From the NCBI GenBank assembly GCA_018242505.1, contig JAFEBU010000080.1, forward strand, positions 20,369 through 84,368: a DNA stretch of 64,000 nt. Reading direction: 5' to 3'. The DNA is from Pseudomonadota bacterium. Its GTDB lineage: Bacteria > Pseudomonadota > Alphaproteobacteria > Reyranellales > Reyranellaceae. The stretch's first letter is position 1. Each line of letters opens with the position of its first letter. The notes below the pieces were generated by a model that was given only the letters and a program-made list of their open reading frames with translations, did no database searches and was not told where the DNA came from. Both the position numbers and the translations under genes were made by a program. Positions 35,407 through 43,915 of this stretch are shown here, one piece after another.

Positions 35407-38400
35407 TTGGTCGGAAGAGTATATCGCGGAATCGGACGCATCGTGGGATACGGCGCGGCCATCCTGGCTATCGTAGTGCTGGGAATTTGCATACGGCTTG
35501 CCTTCGCGCCGATCGACCTCGACTTCCTGCGCACGTACGTAGCGCAGACGATCGACACGCCCGGCGGCAGGATGACCATCGGAGCCGACCATATCCGCGC
35601 CGAGTGGGGCGGTATCGCGCGGCCGATGCAGCTGGTCTTTATTGACGTTCATGTCACGAACGAAAATAGCCAGACTGTCGCAACGGCCCCGAACGTCGCT
35701 CTCTCCTTCGAGCCGCGGAGCGTCCTCAAGGCGCGCTTCCTGCCGACCGCCATCGTCGTCGAGCACCCGACGCTCGATGCCGATATCACCCGCGAGGGCG
35801 GCATGCTCCAGCGCGTGCTGGCCAAGTCGGATGCCTCCTCCCAAGCCGAGGTCGTCAGCCTCCTGATCGAACAGCTCATGGCCAGGCCCAACTACGACAC
35901 GCTGCTTGGCCAGCTCGACACCGTGCTGGTCGAGCACGCAAGAGTGACGATGCGGGACGTTCCGAGCGGGGTCGTCTGGGTAGCCCCCGACGTGCGGGCG
36001 CGATTGAAGCGCGATGAACGTGGTATCATCATCTCGGCCAACGGACGTTTCGACAATGGTGGCGGTCCCGTCAACGTGGCGCTGTCGGGTACGTACGCCC
36101 GCGATCGCAGCCGGATTTCCCTCGAAGCCGGGATCGATGGGTTGAAGCCGTCGATGCTCGCCGACCTGTCGCCCGAGGCGGCCCTCCTGCGTGGTATCGA
36201 CGTTGCGCTGTCGGGCCGGATGCATATCGAGGCGGACGGCAATGGCAACGTTCAGAACGTCACCACGGAGGTGACCGGTGGGGCGGGCACGGTCACTTTG
36301 CCCGGGATCCTGCCGGTATCGCATCAGGTCCGATCTGTGAATGCCGCCGCATCGATCGATGCGGCATCGCATACCGCCAAGATCGACCATGTCGCAATCG
36401 AGGTCGGAGCCGCCAAGATATCGGTGACCGGCACGGGCGAACGCACCGAGCAAGGCCAGACCTTCTCCGGACGGGTCGAGATGCGGGGCATTCCGATCGA
36501 CCGACTGGGAGATTACTGGCCGATCGACCTTGCCGCAGGTGGACGGCAATGGGCGCTCGCCAATCTCAGCCACGGCGTCCTCGATGTCGCAGCTGACGTC
36601 GGCCTCAGCACGCCAGGCGACGATCTCTCCCAACTCAAGGTCGATCGGATCGTGGCGTTTCTCGACTATCGCGACATGCAGGTGCACTACATGCCGCATA
36701 TGCCCGCAATCGAGGGAGTGACGGGCAAGGCGCGATACGAAAATGACACTCTGCATTTCGATATCGCGCATGGCGCTGGCGTCGGTCTCGCCATCGACGG
36801 CACCACAATCGATCTCACGGATCTCGATTCATCCTCGCCCCAGATGGCCAGGCTGCATGTCCCGATCACCGGCTCTGCAGCGGCCGCCATTACGCTCCTG
36901 GCGCGCCGCCAGCTCGGTTTGCCCAAGGACGTTCTGTACGATCCCAAGCGTGTAGGCGGCGATGTCTCGATCGCACTTGCGCTTTCCTTTCCATTGCTGA
37001 ATGCCCTCACCGTCGCCGACCTCGACATCCGCGCCGATGCGGCGCTATCGCGCTTTTCCCTGAAGGAGGCCATCGGCGATATCGACCTGACGGAGAGCAC
37101 GGGCCGGATCCTCTATGAGAAGTCGAAGCTCGACGTGACGGGAACCGGCAAGCTCGACGGCTCTCCGGTCGATATCGTATGGCGCCAGCAGTTCGGACCG
37201 AAGGTCACCTATCGCCAGCGTTACGAGCTCAAGGGAACCATTCCTGCCGCGGCTGTCGCCAAGGCGGGCTTCCTGTCGCTTGAACCTTACGTCACCGGTC
37301 CGGTCGGCATCACGAATCTTGCCTATCAAGTCGCCCCTAACGGAACCGGCGAATTGCGTGGGCGGTTCGATCTGAAGGACACCCAGGTGGCCATCGCGCA
37401 ACTCGGATGGACCAAGGAGGCAGGTGCTGACGGCCGTCTCGCTCTTGGCCTCAAGCTCTTGCCGGGTGGTAAGCCGGGCTCGGCCGAATTCGATGGACGC
37501 ACTGCCGATCTCTCAGTCAGGGGCACGGTGCGATTTGGCGACGAGAATACCGTCCAGCAGGTCACGCTCAGCGAACTGGACCTTGGTCGCACCAGCACGT
37601 CGGTCGACTGGCGGCGCCGACCCGGTGGCGTCGATGTCGATGTGCGCGGCAAGTCGATAGAACTCGCCAAGGTGAGGCAGGTGTTGAAGGAGCGTGACCA
37701 AGCGGCAAAGGCGACGCCCGGCGGTGCGGCACAGACGTCGCAAAGCAATACGCGCGTATCGGTCCATCTCGATCAGGTCCTGCTGCAGCGTGGCGCCCTC
37801 GGTGCTTTGAACGGCCAGTTCGAGATGTCGGGCGATCGGATCGTCTCCGCCGAATTGGGGCTGGGCGCCGGACGAGGCACGACCTTCCGGGTCCAGCCCG
37901 CGCCCGGCGCCCGCACCGTCGCACTCTATACCGCCGACTTCGGCCAACTCCTGCGCGATGCGGGTTGGCTCGACGGTCTCGTCAGCGGCTATCTCGATTT
38001 CCGCGGCCGTTTCGACGACGGCGTTGCCGGCGCGCCGTTGTCGGGGACGCTGAAGCTCGGCCCCTACCATCTGCAGAAGGTGGCGCCGCGCAACGGCATC
38101 GATTCGCTCAATTCAACGATCGATGGGCTGAATCGCGCGGGCAACGCGCTGCAGCAGTTCGACGGGCTGGAAGCCGACCTTGTGAAGGCGGGCGATTGGA
38201 TCGAGGTGAAGAATGGGCACACCAGCGGTCGGTCGATCGGCCTCACGACGGCGGGATACCTCGATCTGGCCAACGATACCGCACGGCTGCGCGGTGTTGT
38301 CGTGCCGGCCTTCGCGCTCAACAACCTGCTGTCGAACGTACCCTTGCTGGGACCGCTGCTCACCGGCGGCAAGGGCGCCGGCGTTTTCGCCATCTCCTAT

Positions 38401-38544
38401 CGCCTGGAAGGGCCGTTCGGCGACCTGAAGCCGGACATCAACATGATGTCGGCGGTCACGCCCGGTGCCTTGCGGGAATTGTTCAACGGACAGGCCGCAG
38501 CGCCGCCAGCTCCAGCCCCACCAGCCCGGCCGTCGCAACCTTAG
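35407..38544 (+). CDS. YhdP/AsmA-like envelope protein (DUF3971 family)
   Basis: Large inner-membrane-anchored periplasmic protein of 1045 residues. An N-terminal helix (about 13-32, YGAAILAIVVLGICIRLAF) is followed by long beta-rich DUF3971 and AsmA_2-like repeats that form a lipid-groove structure in relatives. The C-terminal block with NNLLSNVPLLGPLLTGGKGAGVFAISYRLEGPFGDLKPDINMM is diagnostic of the family. Relatives (YhdP, TamB) move phospholipids to the outer membrane. TTG at 35407 with GGAAGAG just upstream is the likely start; GTG at 35443 is the next option. The stop shares bases with tyrS (TTAG). Confidence 0.88.
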   Translation: MVGRVYRGIGRIVGYGAAILAIVVLGICIRLAFAPIDLDFLRTYVAQTIDTPGGRMTIGADHIRAEWGGIARPMQLVFIDVHVTNENSQTVATAPNVALSFEPRSVLKARFLPTAIVVEHPTLDADITREGGMLQRVLAKSDASSQAEVVSLLIEQLMARPNYDTLLGQLDTVLVEHARVTMRDVPSGVVWVAPDVRARLKRDERGIIISANGRFDNGGGPVNVALSGTYARDRSRISLEAGIDGLKPSMLADLSPEAALLRGIDVALSGRMHIEADGNGNVQNVTTEVTGGAGTVTLPGILPVSHQVRSVNAAASIDAASHTAKIDHVAIEVGAAKISVTGTGERTEQGQTFSGRVEMRGIPIDRLGDYWPIDLAAGGRQWALANLSHGVLDVAADVGLSTPGDDLSQLKVDRIVAFLDYRDMQVHYMPHMPAIEGVTGKARYENDTLHFDIAHGAGVGLAIDGTTIDLTDLDSSSPQMARLHVPITGSAAAAITLLARRQLGLPKDVLYDPKRVGGDVSIALALSFPLLNALTVADLDIRADAALSRFSLKEAIGDIDLTESTGRILYEKSKLDVTGTGKLDGSPVDIVWRQQFGPKVTYRQRYELKGTIPAAAVAKAGFLSLEPYVTGPVGITNLAYQVAPNGTGELRGRFDLKDTQVAIAQLGWTKEAGADGRLALGLKLLPGGKPGSAEFDGRTADLSVRGTVRFGDENTVQQVTLSELDLGRTSTSVDWRRRPGGVDVDVRGKSIELAKVRQVLKERDQAAKATPGGAAQTSQSNTRVSVHLDQVLLQRGALGALNGQFEMSGDRIVSAELGLGAGRGTTFRVQPAPGARTVALYTADFGQLLRDAGWLDGLVSGYLDFRGRFDDGVAGAPLSGTLKLGPYHLQKVAPRNGIDSLNSTIDGLNRAGNALQQFDGLEADLVKAGDWIEVKNGHTSGRSIGLTTAGYLDLANDTARLRGVVVPAFALNNLLSNVPLLGPLLTGGKGAGVFAISYRLEGPFGDLKPDINMMSAVTPGALRELFNGQAAAPPAPAPPARPSQP

Positions 38545-39794
38545 ACGGCACGCACCAGTACGTGCCGCTTGCGGCCGGCGGAGAGCTTCAAGGTGCCGGA
38601 GGCGTCGAGCGCACCATCCTTGATCACCTCGGCGTCGGACGCGATGGGCCCGTCGTTCAATCGCGCGCCACCGCCCTTGATGAGCTTGCGTGCGGCATTA
38701 CGGCTTTCCGCGAGGCCGGCCTCATGCAGGAGCTCGAAAGCTGCAATGCCGGCGGCCAGCCGCGTCCGCGCGATATCGACCGTCGGCAGCGTGTCGGCCC
38801 GTGCACCTTCCTCGAAGGTTCGCCGCGCCGTTTCGGCCGCCTGCTCGGCCGCTGCGCCGCCATGCGCCAGCCGGGTCACTTCGGTGGCCAGGATCTTCTT
38901 GGCATCGTTGATCTCCTGGCCCTCGAGCGCCTCCAGCCGGGCGATCTCGTCGAGCGGCAACTCGGTGAACAGCCTGAGGAAGCGACCAACATCGGCATCC
39001 TCGGTATTGCGCCAGTATTGCCAGAAATCATACGGGCTCAGCCGGTCGAGATTGAGCCACACCGCGCCCGCAGCGCTCTTGCCCATCTTCGCCCCGGAAG
39101 CGGTCGCGAGCAGTGGCGAGGTGAGCGCGAACAGTTCGGCGTTGGCCATGCGGCGGCCGAGATCGGCACCCATGACGATGTTGCCCCACTGGTCCGAGCC
39201 GCCCATCTGCAGGATGCAGCTGTGACGCCTGAACAGCTCCACGAAATCGTAGGACTGCAGGATCATGTAGTTGAACTCGAGGAAGGAGAGCGGCTGGTCG
39301 CGTTCCAGCCGGAGCTTCACCGAGTCCATGCTGAGCATGCGGTTGACCGAGAAATGCCGGCCGACGTCGCGCAGCAACGGGATATAGAGCAGCGTATCGA
39401 GCCAGTCGGCATTGTTGGCCATGATGGCGTCGGTCGGGCCGTTGCCGAAGCCGAGGTAGTTCGCGAACGTCTTCCGGATGCTCGCCATGTTGGCGTCGAT
39501 CTGCTCGACGGTAAGGAGCTGACGTGCTTCGTCCTTGCCTGAGGGATCGCCGACCTTGGTCGTGCCGCCGCCCATGAGGGCGATGGGCTTGTGTCCGCAC
39601 TTCTGCCACCAGCGCAACAGCATGATCTGCAGCAGGTGGCCGACATGCAGTGAATCGGCGGTGCAGTCGAAACCGATATAGGCGGTGCGGATCCCGGTCG
39701 CGAGAAGCTCGTCCAGACGCGCGGCATCGCTGCACTGATGCACCATCCCGCGCTCGTGCACGATCCGCATGAAATCCGACTTGAAGCCCGCCAT
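38541..39794 (-). CDS. tyrS: Tyrosyl-tRNA synthetase
   Basis: Class I synthetase of 417 residues charging tRNA-Tyr. The HIGH motif appears as HVGHL in DCTADSLHVGHLLQ. Tyr-binding residues occur in ILQSYDFVELF and GGSDQWGNIVMG, and KMSKS appears as KMGKS. A C-terminal S4 RNA-binding domain (about 350-417) ends the protein. The ATG at 39794 is preferred to 39839 because family similarity starts at MAGFKSDFM. Confidence 0.97.
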   Translation of the reverse strand: MAGFKSDFMRIVHERGMVHQCSDAARLDELLATGIRTAYIGFDCTADSLHVGHLLQIMLLRWWQKCGHKPIALMGGGTTKVGDPSGKDEARQLLTVEQIDANMASIRKTFANYLGFGNGPTDAIMANNADWLDTLLYIPLLRDVGRHFSVNRMLSMDSVKLRLERDQPLSFLEFNYMILQSYDFVELFRRHSCILQMGGSDQWGNIVMGADLGRRMANAELFALTSPLLATASGAKMGKSAAGAVWLNLDRLSPYDFWQYWRNTEDADVGRFLRLFTELPLDEIARLEALEGQEINDAKKILATEVTRLAHGGAAAEQAAETARRTFEEGARADTLPTVDIARTRLAAGIAAFELLHEAGLAESRNAARKLIKGGGARLNDGPIASDAEVIKDGALDASGTLKLSAGRKRHVLVRAV

Positions 39795-39869
39795 CTCTTT
39801 GCCCGGCGATTTGTCCGTGAAGGGCGGGCGGTGTAACACGGGCCGCTGGGCGTCTCAACGGAGCGATGC

Positions 39870-40304
39870 GTGCCCAATCTTATCGAGCAACGGGTCGATC
39901 TGGCGCGGCGGGGCCAGAATCCCTTCGTGATCTGTCGCATGAAATCAGGCTGTCTGGTGATCGGCGACATCCAGCCATTGGACGGATACTGTCTTCTGCT
40001 CGCCGATCCCGTCGTGGAAAGCCTCAAAGCGCTCGATGAAACGCAGCGCGCGCGCTATTCGCTCGACACCATCGGTGCCGGCGACGCGGTGCTCGCCGTG
40101 ACCGATGCCTGCTGCATCAACTATGAGACGCTTGGCAACAGCGAACCCGCTCCGCACACGCACATCATCCCGCGCTATCGCACCGAACCGGACGGGAAGC
40201 GCGGCCGGCCGGCCTGGCTCGGCTATGACTGGCGCAGCTCACGGGCCTTCGAGCCGGCCCGGGACAGTGCGTTTGTCGAGCGTATGCGCCGGTATCTCGC
40301 CTGA
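39870..40304 (+). CDS. HIT-like protein, histidine triad variant
   Basis: Small HIT-fold protein of 144 residues, GTG start. The HIT-like catalytic strand is PAPHTHIIPRY (about residues 90-100), which keeps two of the alternating histidines of HxHxHxx while the third is Ile-Pro. It may hydrolyse nucleotidyl bonds (Ap4A or dinucleoside polyphosphates), but the incomplete triad makes this uncertain. Its stop overlaps the anmK ATG (TGATG), so the two are co-translated. Confidence 0.75.
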   Translation: MPNLIEQRVDLARRGQNPFVICRMKSGCLVIGDIQPLDGYCLLLADPVVESLKALDETQRARYSLDTIGAGDAVLAVTDACCINYETLGNSEPAPHTHIIPRYRTEPDGKRGRPAWLGYDWRSSRAFEPARDSAFVERMRRYLA

Positions 40305-41371
40305 TGCGCGCGCTTGGCCTGATGAGCGGGACCTCGGTCGACGGCATCGATGTGGCCTTGATCGAAACCGACGGCGAGCGCGTCTTCGATTTCGGGCCGG
40401 CGCTCACCGTGCCCTACAGCGATCCCGTTCGCCGGCTGATCCGCGCCGCGTTCGGTGCGGAGACGCCCGACGAGACGACGCAAGCCGCCGAGCGGGCGGT
40501 CACCGAGGCCCACTTCGAGGCGGTGAAGCACGCGGCAGCGACGCACGATATCGCGCTTGCATCGCTTGATGTCGTCGGTTTTCACGGCCAGACCATCACG
40601 CACCGGCCAGAGAAGCGGTTCACGTGGCAGATCGGCGACGGCGACGCCCTGGCCCGGGCGCTCGGCGTCAAGGTGGTCAGCGATTTGAGGATGGCTGACA
40701 TTGCGGCAGGCGGGCAGGGGGCGCCGCTGGTGCCGGTCTATCATGCGGCCCTGGTGCGCGACCTGCCGCGGCCCCTCGCCGTGGTGAATGTCGGTGGCGT
40801 GGCCAACGTCACATGGATCGGCGCCGACGGATCGCTGCTGGCTTTCGATACCGGCCCCGGCAACGGGCCGATCGACGACTGGTGCGCCCGGCGAGCCGGC
40901 GCCCGCTTCGATGCCGAGGGTGCGCTCGCGGCGGTGGGCAAGGTCGATCGGACACGGCTCGAACGCTTCAGCGAGCATCGCTTTTTTGCGCGTCGGCCGC
41001 CGAAGTCGCTCGACCGCGGCGACTTCAACGATCGATGGGCCGACGGTCTCAGCGCTGCCGACGGCGCGGCGACGCTGACGCGTGGCACGGCGCGCGCCAT
41101 TTCCCTTGCTGCCTGTCATTTTCCGGAGCCGGTCATCCAGTGGATCGTCTGCGGCGGCGGAGCCCGCAATCCGACGCTACTGCGGGCCATTGCCGAGGAG
41201 ACGCGCGGCAAGGTCGTCACGGCAAGCGAACTCGGCTGGAATGGTGACGCACTTGAAGCCCAGGCTTTCGGCTTCCTCGCCGTGCGTTCCTTGCGCGGCT
41301 TGCCGCTCACTTTCCCGACGACAACCGGCGTGTCGCGCGCCCTGACCGGCGGGCGCCTTCATCTGCCGTAA
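40304..41371 (+). CDS. anmK: Anhydro-N-acetylmuramic acid kinase
   Basis: Recycles cell-wall 1,6-anhydroMurNAc to MurNAc-6-phosphate. It has 355 residues with the ASKHA fold. The N-terminal phosphate-1 motif GLMSGTSVDGIDVALIETDG is diagnostic. It also has the VGFHGQTITHRP segment, the VNVGGVANVTWI phosphate-2 region, DTGPGNGPIDDW and the C-terminal CGGGARNPTL adenosine loop. It is coupled to the HIT-like gene. Confidence 0.96.
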   Translation: MRALGLMSGTSVDGIDVALIETDGERVFDFGPALTVPYSDPVRRLIRAAFGAETPDETTQAAERAVTEAHFEAVKHAAATHDIALASLDVVGFHGQTITHRPEKRFTWQIGDGDALARALGVKVVSDLRMADIAAGGQGAPLVPVYHAALVRDLPRPLAVVNVGGVANVTWIGADGSLLAFDTGPGNGPIDDWCARRAGARFDAEGALAAVGKVDRTRLERFSEHRFFARRPPKSLDRGDFNDRWADGLSAADGAATLTRGTARAISLAACHFPEPVIQWIVCGGGARNPTLLRAIAEETRGKVVTASELGWNGDALEAQAFGFLAVRSLRGLPLTFPTTTGVSRALTGGRLHLP

Positions 41372-41372
41372 C

Positions 41373-42047
41373 TCAAGGTTCCTTGTTGGAGGTCGCTCGC
41401 CCGGGCGGGTTGATCAGGCACTCGGCGACATACTTGTCGACCTCGACCGCGAGCTTATCGAGCGAATCGTGGAAGAAGTGGTTGGCGCCCCTGATGGTGC
41501 GGGCTTCGACCGTGATGCCCTTCTGCAGCGACAGTCGCGCCACAAGCTTCTGGATATCGGCCAGAGGAACGACTTCATCCCGTTCCGCGCCAACGATCAG
41601 CCCGGAGGACGGGCAGGGAGCGAGGAAGCCGAAATCGTAGGAATTGGCTGGCGGCGCGACCGAAATGAAGCAGTCGATCTCCGGCCGGCGCATCAGGAGC
41701 TGCATGCCGATCCAGGCACCGAAGGAATAGCCGGCAATCCAGCAGGATTTGGCGTCGGCATTCATCGTCTGCAGCCAGTCCAACGCCGCTGCCGCATCGC
41801 TCAGCTCACCCATGCCGTTGTCGAACCGGCCTTGGCTGCGCCCGACTCCCCGGGTGTTGAAGCGCAAGACCGAAAAGCCGCGATTCACGAAGACGTGGAA
41901 CAGCGAGAAGACCACCTTGTGGTTCATCGTCCCGCCATATTGCGGATGAGGATGAAGGATCAGCGCGATCGGCGCATGCTCCTCCTTGCTCTGATGATAG
42001 CGGCCCTCAAGGCGACCTTCCGGGCCGGTAAACATCACGTCAGGCAT
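41373..42047 (-). CDS. Alpha/beta hydrolase
   Basis: Cytosolic hydrolase of 224 residues of the short dienelactone-hydrolase-like type. The oxyanion strand reads ALILHPHPQYGGTMNHKV. The nucleophile elbow is GYSFGAW (Ser at about residue 110), the acidic residue lies near VGAERDEVVP, and the catalytic His in IRGANHFF. Substrate is unknown. It is divergent from iscR and ends one base from anmK. Confidence 0.88.
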   Translation of the reverse strand: MPDVMFTGPEGRLEGRYHQSKEEHAPIALILHPHPQYGGTMNHKVVFSLFHVFVNRGFSVLRFNTRGVGRSQGRFDNGMGELSDAAAALDWLQTMNADAKSCWIAGYSFGAWIGMQLLMRRPEIDCFISVAPPANSYDFGFLAPCPSSGLIVGAERDEVVPLADIQKLVARLSLQKGITVEARTIRGANHFFHDSLDKLAVEVDKYVAECLINPPGRATSNKEP

Positions 42048-42127
42048 GGAGACTCCGATTATTCATCGTTATTGGCCGCCCAAGGCCGCCGGTGGTGGCC
42101 GACAGCAGCATTCTGCAGGGATAGTTG

Positions 42128-42152
42128 ATACTTGACCAATCCAGTCGGGTTT
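42128..42152 (+). promoter_or_regulatory. Type 1 IscR-binding site upstream of iscR
   Basis: The 25-base stretch matches about 22 positions of the type 1 IscR consensus ATASYYGACTRWWWYAGTCRRSTAT. The left half is ATACTTGACC and the right half, AGTCGGGTTT, includes the core AGTC. It lies 139 bases upstream of the iscR GTG and overlaps a possible -35 hexamer TTGACC (42132-42137). Its role is presumably autorepression of the isc operon by [2Fe-2S]-IscR. Confidence 0.8.
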
Positions 42153-42290
42153 ATTAAACCCAGCGCTGGAGTTGGTTTTTCGAGGCCCCTGTGTCCCGGG
42201 GGGCTGAAATATCGTAGCAACGCCTTGGTTTTCAAGACCTTTAGGCGATCGGAAGCGACAGCCGGCTCAGCCCGGCGCGAGGAGGATGCT

Positions 42291-42764
42291 GTGAAGCTCA
42301 GCACCAAGGGTCGTTATGCCGTGATGGCAATGGTCGATTTGGCCCGCCATGCGCAGTCCAAGCCTGTGTCCCTGTCCGATATCGCGGGACGGCAGGAAAT
42401 TTCCCTATCCTATCTTGAGCAGCTCTTTGCCCGCCTGCGTCGAGCGGAACTCGTGAAGAGCGTGCGTGGGCCTGGCGGTGGCTATCGCCTGGCGCGGACG
42501 TCCAGCGAGACCCGGGTCTCGGAGATCATTCTTGCGGTCGATGAGCCGATCTCGACGACGCGCTGTACGGAAATGGGCACCCCCGGTTGCCGCACCGACC
42601 GCAGCAAATGCCTGACCCACGATTTGTGGGAGGAACTCGGCAACCAGATCCACATGTTCCTGGCCTCGGTCACGTTGGCGGACGTGCTTGAGCGGAGGAT
42701 CGCCACCCGTCTGGTCGAGGCCCCAACGCCGACCGGCAACGATTCGATGGCCGCCGCCAGCTAA
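42291..42764 (+). CDS. iscR: Rrf2 family Fe-S regulator IscR
   Basis: [2Fe-2S] transcription factor of 157 residues controlling Fe-S cluster assembly. The GTG start gives VKLSTKGRYAVMAM, with AGGAGG at 42280-42285. A winged HTH (about 25-65) contains SLSYLEQLFARLRRAELV and RGPGGGYRLAR. Cluster ligands are three cysteines in RCTEMGTPGCRTDRSKCLTHDLW plus the following His. The spacing C-x7-C-x6-C differs from E. coli (C-x5-C-x5-C). First gene of the isc operon; the next start is 8 bases on. Confidence 0.95.
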   Translation: MKLSTKGRYAVMAMVDLARHAQSKPVSLSDIAGRQEISLSYLEQLFARLRRAELVKSVRGPGGGYRLARTSSETRVSEIILAVDEPISTTRCTEMGTPGCRTDRSKCLTHDLWEELGNQIHMFLASVTLADVLERRIATRLVEAPTPTGNDSMAAAS

Positions 42765-42772
42765 GCATCGGG

Positions 42773-43897
42773 ATGAGCAGAGTGTCCGTGTATCTCGATC
42801 ATAACGCCAGCAGCCCGCTGCGACCGGCGGCGCTCGAGGCCATGATCGAAGCCCTGCGGGCTGGTGGCAATCCGTCCTCGGTCCACCGTGCCGGCCGAGC
42901 CGCGCGGGGCCGTCTTGAGGCGGCACGCCGGAAAGTAGCCGCTCTCGTCGGAGCCCTGCCGGCCGAAGTCGTCTTCACGTCGGGCGGCACCGAGGCCAAC
43001 ACGCTTGCCCTCGTCGGGGCCCGGCGACAGCGGGTGATGGTCTCTGCCGTCGAGCATGACAGTGTCCTGAAGGCCGTCGATGGGGCCGCGATCGTGCCGG
43101 TCGACCGGTCGGGTATCGTCGATTTGTCGGTCCTCGAGCGCATGCTGCACCAGTCGCGGGAGCCGACGCTCGTCTCGGTGATGTTTGCCAATAACGAGAC
43201 AGGCGTATTGCAGCCGATCGCCGAGGTCGCCCGCATCGTGCGACGGGCGGGCGCGCTGATCCATTGCGACGCCGTCCAGGGCGCCGGCAAGGCGGACGTC
43301 GATTTTCATGGGCTGGGTGTCGACTACCTCAGCCTCTCAGCGCACAAGTTCGGCGGTCCGAGCGGTATCGGCGCCCTCGTTGTGCGCGATGGCGCGCCTT
43401 TGCTGCCGGATCGTCGAGGCGGCGGACAGGAGCGCTACCGACGCGCAGGGACAGAGAATATCGCAGGTATCGCAGGCTTTGGCGTTGCCGCAGAGGAAGC
43501 CGCGCGGTCGTCATCGGATGTCGCTCCCATGCGGGACCGGCTGGAGTCCGAGTTGCTGCGGATCGGGCCGGGTGCTGTCGTCCATGGTGCCGATGCCCCC
43601 CGGCTCGGCAACACGAGTTGCATATCCATGCCCGGCGTGAAGGCCGAAACCCAGGTCATGGCGCTGGATCTTGCCGGTATCTGCGTATCGGCCGGTGCGG
43701 CCTGCTCCTCGGGCAAGGTTGGCCGGTCGGGGGTGCTGGAGGCCATGGGTGTGCCGGCAGCCCAAGCGGCTGCGGCCATCCGGATCAGCGTGGGCTGGAA
43801 TACGACGTCCGGGGATATTGAGCGCTTGATCGCAGCCTGGCGGGACCTATATATCCGAGTAGCGCACTCGGATATCTTCCAAGCCCAAGCTGCATAG
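42773..43897 (+). CDS. NifS/IscS-like cysteine desulfurase, second copy in the isc operon
   Basis: PLP enzyme of 374 residues making persulfide from cysteine. The start is VSVYLDHNASSPLRP. The cofactor Lys is Lys192 in SAHKFGGP, and active-site Cys311 in SAGAACSSGK is intact with the short SSG loop. It is shorter than IscS and only moderately similar to it, so it is a distinct paralogue and not a recent duplicate. It starts 8 bases after iscR and precedes iscS by 18 bases. Confidence 0.93.
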   Translation: MSRVSVYLDHNASSPLRPAALEAMIEALRAGGNPSSVHRAGRAARGRLEAARRKVAALVGALPAEVVFTSGGTEANTLALVGARRQRVMVSAVEHDSVLKAVDGAAIVPVDRSGIVDLSVLERMLHQSREPTLVSVMFANNETGVLQPIAEVARIVRRAGALIHCDAVQGAGKADVDFHGLGVDYLSLSAHKFGGPSGIGALVVRDGAPLLPDRRGGGQERYRRAGTENIAGIAGFGVAAEEAARSSSDVAPMRDRLESELLRIGPGAVVHGADAPRLGNTSCISMPGVKAETQVMALDLAGICVSAGAACSSGKVGRSGVLEAMGVPAAQAAAAIRISVGWNTTSGDIERLIAAWRDLYIRVAHSDIFQAQAA

Positions 43898-43915
43898 GGA
43901 TTTCAAGAGGTTAGC

